64,000 nucleotides of DNA from Streptomyces sp. NBC_00457 (GTDB lineage Bacteria; Actinomycetota; Actinomycetes; Streptomycetales; Streptomycetaceae): assembly GCF_036014015.1 (NCBI RefSeq), contig NZ_CP107905.1:6448001-6512000 (forward strand), given 5' to 3'. This document shows, one piece after another, positions 60,124 to 64,000 of this stretch. A program made the translations under genes and the position numbers. Position 1 is the first letter of the stretch. Each line of letters opens with the position of its first letter. The notes below the pieces were generated by a model. The model was not told the DNA's origin and did not search any database. It saw only the letters and a program-made list of their open reading frames with translations.

Positions 60124-61854
60124 TCAACTGGCGCACTGGACCTTGTCGGCGGTGGACTTGTCCACGTCCGGCGTCGCTGCCGAGGCGGAGTTGAGCTTGA
60201 CGCCCGCGCCCTTGAAGTCCTTGCCGAGGATCAAGGTCATCGTCGGCAGACCCTGGGCGTTGTCCACGCTCTGGCCCGGCTTCATCGCCGAACCGGACAG
60301 GCCCATGATGTCGGCGAGCCGTCGCGCCTGGTCCGCCTGGTCGGGAGCGTACTCCAGAGTCGTTTTCGCCTGCGTTGCCTCGGCGTTGCCCGCGTTTTCC
60401 GACTTGGTGACGCCCGCCTCGGTCTGCAGGTAGGCCAGCTCCGCCTGCGCACTGCCCGCGGCGGCGCCGCCGTTGAGGATCCGCACCCGCACCTCGGAGG
60501 CGGCGGCCTTGGTGCCCTTCAGCCGGGCGGCGACCTCGGCCTTCTCCTTCTTCTCCTGCGCCTTGACCTCGGTGAACGAGATGTCGTTCGCGATCATGTC
60601 GAAGACCTGGGGCGCCTTCGCCTCGTCGACGACGACCGTCGCCTTGACCACCTCGGCGGGGTTGTCCTTCACCGGGATCGTGGCGAAGGTGATGTTCTTC
60701 GTCGGCACCTTCTTCAGCTCCAGGGCGATGTCCTTGAGCGTGTTGACGTTGCCGATCGGCTCGTCCACGGTCAGCGCCTTGGTGGCGGCCTCGGCCAGCT
60801 TCAGCAGCTTGGCGGGGTTGGTGAGGGTGTTGCCGGAGGACATCTTGCGCATCAGCGAGCCCAGGAACTGCTGCTGCACCTTGATGCGGTCCAGGTCGCC
60901 GCTGTTGCCGAAGCTCTTGCGGGTACGGAGGAAGGCGAGGGCCCGCTCGCCCTCGACCGTCGACGTGCCGGCGGGCAGCACCAGCTTCGACTGCTTGTCG
61001 TTGACGGCGTCCTCCACACAGACCTCGACGCCGTCCACGGCCGCGGTCAGCGTCTTCACCGCGTTGAAGTCGGCCATCATGAAGTGGTTCGGCTGTATAC
61101 CGGTGGCCGCCTTCACGGTGCGCATGGTGCAGCCCGCGTCCCGGCCGCTCTCACCGAGACTCGCGTTGAAGCGGACGCCTTGCGTTCCCGGAATCACCGT
61201 CTCGGTGCCGTCCTCCTTCGTCGTCGGACAGTCCGGGACGTCGACGATCAGGTCGCGCGGGATGCTCAGCGCGGTCGCGTTCGAGCGGTCCTTGGAGACG
61301 TGCAGCAGGATCGTGGTGTCGGCGTGCCCGACGTTGCCGGTGTCGCCGTAGCCCTCGTTGCCCTCACCGGTCCGCTTGTCGGTGCCGATGATGAGGATGT
61401 TGAAGGCCTCGTCCTTGCTGAAGTTGCTGGCGCCCGCGTCGCCGACGTCCGTCGTGGCGACGTTGCCTTCCAGGTGCTTGAGGTAGAGGTATCCGCCACC
61501 GGCCAGGGCGACCAGGACGAACGCCATGGTGCCGCCGGTCCACAGCACGGCCTTCTTCGCCTTCGACTTCTGCTGTTTCGCCGGCCGGCGCCCGCGCCGC
61601 CCGGGCAGCGGCTCCTCGGGCGGGACCCCGCGGCGCCCCCGCTGCGGCGGGATGTCGCGGCCGGGGGCCTTGGGGGACGTACGGCTTCGGGGAGCACCCG
61701 TGCCTGTCTCGGCGGCTGGTCTGCGGGGCCGGGGAACCGCCGACTGCGGAGCGGAAGGGCTCAATCGCAGTTCGTATTCACCGGTGTTCGGATTGAGTAC
61801 CCACTGGTCTGCGGGATCGATGTCGTCCCCCCGCCCACGGCCTTGCGCGTCCAC
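60124..61854 (-). CDS. LCP family protein, copy B of a duplicated pair
   Basis: The 576-residue protein starts at GTG 61854, with GGAGG 12 bases upstream. A cytoplasmic N-terminus of about 105 residues (DQWVLNPNTGEYELRLSPSA) and a transmembrane helix (LWTGGTMAFVLVALAGGGYL) lead to the LCP domain (FNILIIGTDKRTGEGNEGYG, LSIPRDLIVDVPDC, ALAFLRTRKSFGNSGDLDRI). A long C-terminal part ends in LytR_C (LPTMTLILGKDFKGAGVKLN). The C-terminus nearly matches that of the truncated gene at 63770, which identifies the B and B' pair. Confidence 0.9.
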   Translation of the reverse strand: MDAQGRGRGDDIDPADQWVLNPNTGEYELRLSPSAPQSAVPRPRRPAAETGTGAPRSRTSPKAPGRDIPPQRGRRGVPPEEPLPGRRGRRPAKQQKSKAKKAVLWTGGTMAFVLVALAGGGYLYLKHLEGNVATTDVGDAGASNFSKDEAFNILIIGTDKRTGEGNEGYGDTGNVGHADTTILLHVSKDRSNATALSIPRDLIVDVPDCPTTKEDGTETVIPGTQGVRFNASLGESGRDAGCTMRTVKAATGIQPNHFMMADFNAVKTLTAAVDGVEVCVEDAVNDKQSKLVLPAGTSTVEGERALAFLRTRKSFGNSGDLDRIKVQQQFLGSLMRKMSSGNTLTNPAKLLKLAEAATKALTVDEPIGNVNTLKDIALELKKVPTKNITFATIPVKDNPAEVVKATVVVDEAKAPQVFDMIANDISFTEVKAQEKKEKAEVAARLKGTKAAASEVRVRILNGGAAAGSAQAELAYLQTEAGVTKSENAGNAEATQAKTTLEYAPDQADQARRLADIMGLSGSAMKPGQSVDNAQGLPTMTLILGKDFKGAGVKLNSASAATPDVDKSTADKVQCAS

Positions 61855-62134
61855 GGTTGTCCGAAACCTCCGTCAGGGCCACGCGGCGCTCTCCCCCCGG
61901 AAAGCGCACGGGTGTTGGTCAACACAGTGCTCGACCCCCAGGACAGATTTCGTGGCCGGGGATCACTGAATCGCTCACACTATCCGCCCAGTTGGGCATC
62001 GAGCGCGGCAGTGACAAACTCCACGACCCTACAACCGGTCATTCCACCCCATTTCCCTGAAAGCGAGTTCCCTGTCCTGGTGTGCGAGTCCCCCCTGAGC
62101 CTTCAGTACGTACGAAGAGCGCGCAGCGTTCGAA

Positions 62135-63688
62135 TCACCAGCGGTAGGGCGCGTACACATCCATGCACTGCTTGGCGTCCGAGCCGTTGATTTCATCGGA
62201 GTTGCCCGGCAGATCCCCCGCCTTGGGCGCCGACTGCTTCGGATACGCGGTGCCCGTGCGCCAGTCGCCGCCGACATCGACCGTGACACCGGAGACGTCG
62301 GTCGACTTCTTCACCGAACTCAGGGGAATTCCCAGGGACTTGGCGACAGCATGGGCGTCACCCCGCAACTCGGCGCTCGGGTAGCGCACGACCGTACGGT
62401 CCTCGGAGAGCGTCGCCGAGGTGTCCGCCGTGGCCTTGGTGAAGCCCTTGGACGCGAGGGCCTGGGCGACCGCGCCGGCGCGACCGGAGACCGGGGCGGC
62501 GGTGGAGGACTGCGTGGCGTTCCGCACCAGGACGCCGACCGCGGCCTTGTTCACAGCGGGGGCAGGCTGCTCCTCGCTCGCCGGCTTCTTCTGCTGCGCC
62601 TTGCCGCCCTTGTCGTCGAAGGGCACGTCGTCCCGGAGCATCGACCAGATCTTCTCGGCGGCGGCGCCGTCCGGCACCAGGTGGTCGCTGTTCTGGGAGT
62701 CGGGGACCGTGGGCAGGGTCGTCATGGTGATGCGGTCGGTGGGCACCGTCCTGAGCTGGGTGCCCAGGTCGTAGAGCTGCTTGACGGTGCCGATCTCCTG
62801 GGAGACTGTCAGGGACTTCGTGGCCGCCTCGGCCAGGTCCATCAGCCGGCCGGTGTCGCTGAAGACGTTCTGCTGCTTGAGGGTGCGGAGCATCGAGTTC
62901 AGGTACATGTGCTGGGCCCGCGCCCGCAACGGGTCGCTGCCCCAGGCGTGCCGGGTGCGCAGCCACTGGAGCGCCTGCTTGCCCTCGACCTTCTTGCGGC
63001 CGGCCGTCAGCTTCAGACCGGAGCCGCCGGGCACATTCGGCAGCGGACGGTCCCACACGTTCTGCTTCACGCACACCTCGACGCCGCCGATGGCGTCCGC
63101 CATGCTCACCACGCCCGCGAAGTCGATGGTCATCCAGTGGTCGATGTAGACCCCGGTGAGGTTCTGCCAGGTGGCCAGCGTGCAGCCGGCTCCGCCACGG
63201 GCCAGCGACTCGTTGATGATCGTGTCGGTGGGCGGAAACGTCTTGCCGGTGTCGGGGTCCTCGCACTCGGGGATGTCGACCCGGGTGTCCCGGGGAATGC
63301 TCACCACGGCCGCGCTCTTGCGGTCCGCGGACAGGTGGATGAGCATCTGCACATCGCCGAGCGGCGGGTTGCCGCGGTTGTCCCGGCTGCCGCCCAGCGC
63401 CACGTTCTCGTCGGAGTTACGGCTGTCGGAGCCGATCATCAGGATGTTCAGCGGGGTCTGCCCGGCGGCGTTCGGCGCGGCCTTGCCCACCTTGGAGTCG
63501 CCGCTGGCGCGCTCGCCCTTCACGATGTTGTCGTTCAGGTGCTGGTAGTAGAGGTATCCGGCGCCGGCCGTCCCGAGTATCAGAACCGACAGCGTCGTCG
63601 CGGACCATCTCAGCACCCGGTGCTTGCGCCTGGGCCGCCGACGGTGCCCGAATGGCGCCCCCTCCTTCTCCTCAACGCTGAGCGTCAT
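62135..63688 (-). CDS. LCP family protein, copy A' of a duplicated pair
   Basis: The 517-residue protein starts MTLSVEEKEGAPFG at 63688, with GGGAG eight bases upstream. It mirrors copy A: transmembrane helix WSATTLSVLILGTAGAGYLY, NILMIGSDSRNSDENVALGG, SIPRDTRVDIPEC, ALQWLRTRHAWGSDPLRARA, and the LytR_C parts AVGVLVRNATQSSTAAPVSG and VSGVTVDVGGDWRTGTAYPK. The two share the final ...C-MxVxxxYxW ending. Divergence between copies is enough that the duplication is not recent. Confidence 0.9.
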   Translation of the reverse strand: MTLSVEEKEGAPFGHRRRPRRKHRVLRWSATTLSVLILGTAGAGYLYYQHLNDNIVKGERASGDSKVGKAAPNAAGQTPLNILMIGSDSRNSDENVALGGSRDNRGNPPLGDVQMLIHLSADRKSAAVVSIPRDTRVDIPECEDPDTGKTFPPTDTIINESLARGGAGCTLATWQNLTGVYIDHWMTIDFAGVVSMADAIGGVEVCVKQNVWDRPLPNVPGGSGLKLTAGRKKVEGKQALQWLRTRHAWGSDPLRARAQHMYLNSMLRTLKQQNVFSDTGRLMDLAEAATKSLTVSQEIGTVKQLYDLGTQLRTVPTDRITMTTLPTVPDSQNSDHLVPDGAAAEKIWSMLRDDVPFDDKGGKAQQKKPASEEQPAPAVNKAAVGVLVRNATQSSTAAPVSGRAGAVAQALASKGFTKATADTSATLSEDRTVVRYPSAELRGDAHAVAKSLGIPLSSVKKSTDVSGVTVDVGGDWRTGTAYPKQSAPKAGDLPGNSDEINGSDAKQCMDVYAPYRW

Positions 63689-63718
63689 CCGCTGTTCTCC
63701 CACCCTCGCGCCAGTGAA

Positions 63719-63760
63719 ACGGGCCTGCTTCACGTCCTGTGAGACGTGAAGCAGGCCCGT
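63719..63760 (-). terminator. Strong hairpin after copy B'
   Basis: Perfect 18-bp arms (ACGGGCCTGCTTCACGTC and its complement) enclose a six-base loop, CTGTGA. The hairpin starts 10 bases past the stop of the truncated LCP gene and just upstream of copy A', so A' probably has its own promoter or depends on readthrough. Confidence 0.88.
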
Positions 63761-63769
63761 CAGGTCACC

Positions 63770-64000
63770 TCATTTGGCGCATTCGACCTTGTCGGCCGTG
63801 GATTTCTGCACGCCCTCCGGCGTCGAACCCGAGGAGGAGTTGAGTTTCACCCCGGCTCCCTCGAAGTCCTTGCCGAGGGTGAGGGTCATCGTGGGCAGGC
63901 CCTGGGCGTTCTCCACGCTCTCGCCCGGCTTCAGCGCGGAACCGGAAAGGCCCATGATGTCGGCGAGCCTGCGGGCCTGGTCGGCCTGGTCGGGGGAGTA
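63770..64000 (-). CDS. LCP family protein, copy B' (C-terminal part only, runs off window)
   Basis: Only about 76 C-terminal codons are in the window. The visible LADIMGLSGSALKPGESVEN and LPTMTLTLGKDFEGAGVKLN, ending STADKVECAK, match the C-terminus of the product of 60124-61854 almost residue for residue. This is the LytR_C end of an LCP protein whose start lies beyond base 64000. Confidence 0.85.
   Translation of the reverse strand, partial: YSPDQADQARRLADIMGLSGSALKPGESVENAQGLPTMTLTLGKDFEGAGVKLNSSSGSTPEGVQKSTADKVECAK

Noticed and set aside
1..64000. tRNA, rRNA, riboswitch, phage or transposase genes
   Set aside because: No cloverleaf, rRNA segment, known riboswitch core, integrase or transposase motif was seen when reading both strands.

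Overview
The window is high-GC DNA with the hallmarks of a Streptomyces chromosome. Third codon positions are strongly GC-biased, GTG and TTG starts are frequent, ATGA/GTGA stop-start overlaps are common, class E sortase-type LAxTG signals occur, and several Streptomyces-type intergenic palindromic repeats are present. No rRNA, tRNA, phage, transposase, CRISPR array or large biosynthetic gene cluster is visible. The gene set reads as core-chromosome metabolism and envelope functions with some decayed accessory genes.

Layout. 1-7.4 kb: end of a BI-1-like membrane protein, small hypothetical genes, a thiolase, an SGNH hydrolase and cystathionine beta-synthase. 7.5-10.8 kb: a four-gene OpuC/ProU-type osmoprotectant ABC transporter, divergent from a histidine/aromatic ammonia-lyase homologue with an unusual Gly-Thr-Gly MIO motif (10.9 kb) that is coupled to a MurR/RpiR regulator. 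14.1-16.1 kb: three roadblock/LC7 proteins and a winged-helix-like protein. 16.3 kb: a fold-III PLP decarboxylase. 17.8-23.4 kb: a histidine utilisation operon (hutU, M20 amidohydrolase, hutF, hutI). 23.5-27.4 kb: a sigma-like/zinc-finger/ricin-lectin fusion and a SigB/SigF-type partner-switching module (sigma factor, STAS antagonist, anti-sigma kinase). 27.6-31.6 kb: a four-gene operon of secreted and sortase-anchored proteins. 31.7-32.4 kb: gene remnants. 32.5-33.2 kb: an autoregulated-looking DUF2975/HTH pair with twin operators.

33.3-44.7 kb: a POT peptide transporter, an OmpR-type two-component system, a GtrA protein, purK-purE, two renal-dipeptidase paralogues (one with its active site erased), tandem VOC proteins, a CGNR regulator and a lipoprotein. 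44.8-49.2 kb: a probable extracytoplasmic copper operon (His-rich membrane protein, CopC-CopD fusion, two cupredoxins, YceI-like protein). 49.5-54.2 kb: UDP-glucose dehydrogenase, acyl-CoA dehydrogenase, a frameshifted VanX-like pseudogene, a methyltransferase and a Cys-rich four-helix copper-binding protein. 54.3-64.0 kb: six LytR-CpsA-Psr (LCP) genes around a family 2 glycosyltransferase. The last four LCP genes form a tandemly duplicated pair, and the last one runs off the window.

The strongest leads are: the twin 17-bp operators at 33.2 kb; the Gly-Thr-Gly lyase; the pseudo-dipeptidase; the copper operon; the sortase-substrate operon with an internally duplicated domain; the GTPase-less roadblock cluster; and the LCP tandem duplication. 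All functional statements rest on reading motifs and context by eye; no database search was run.
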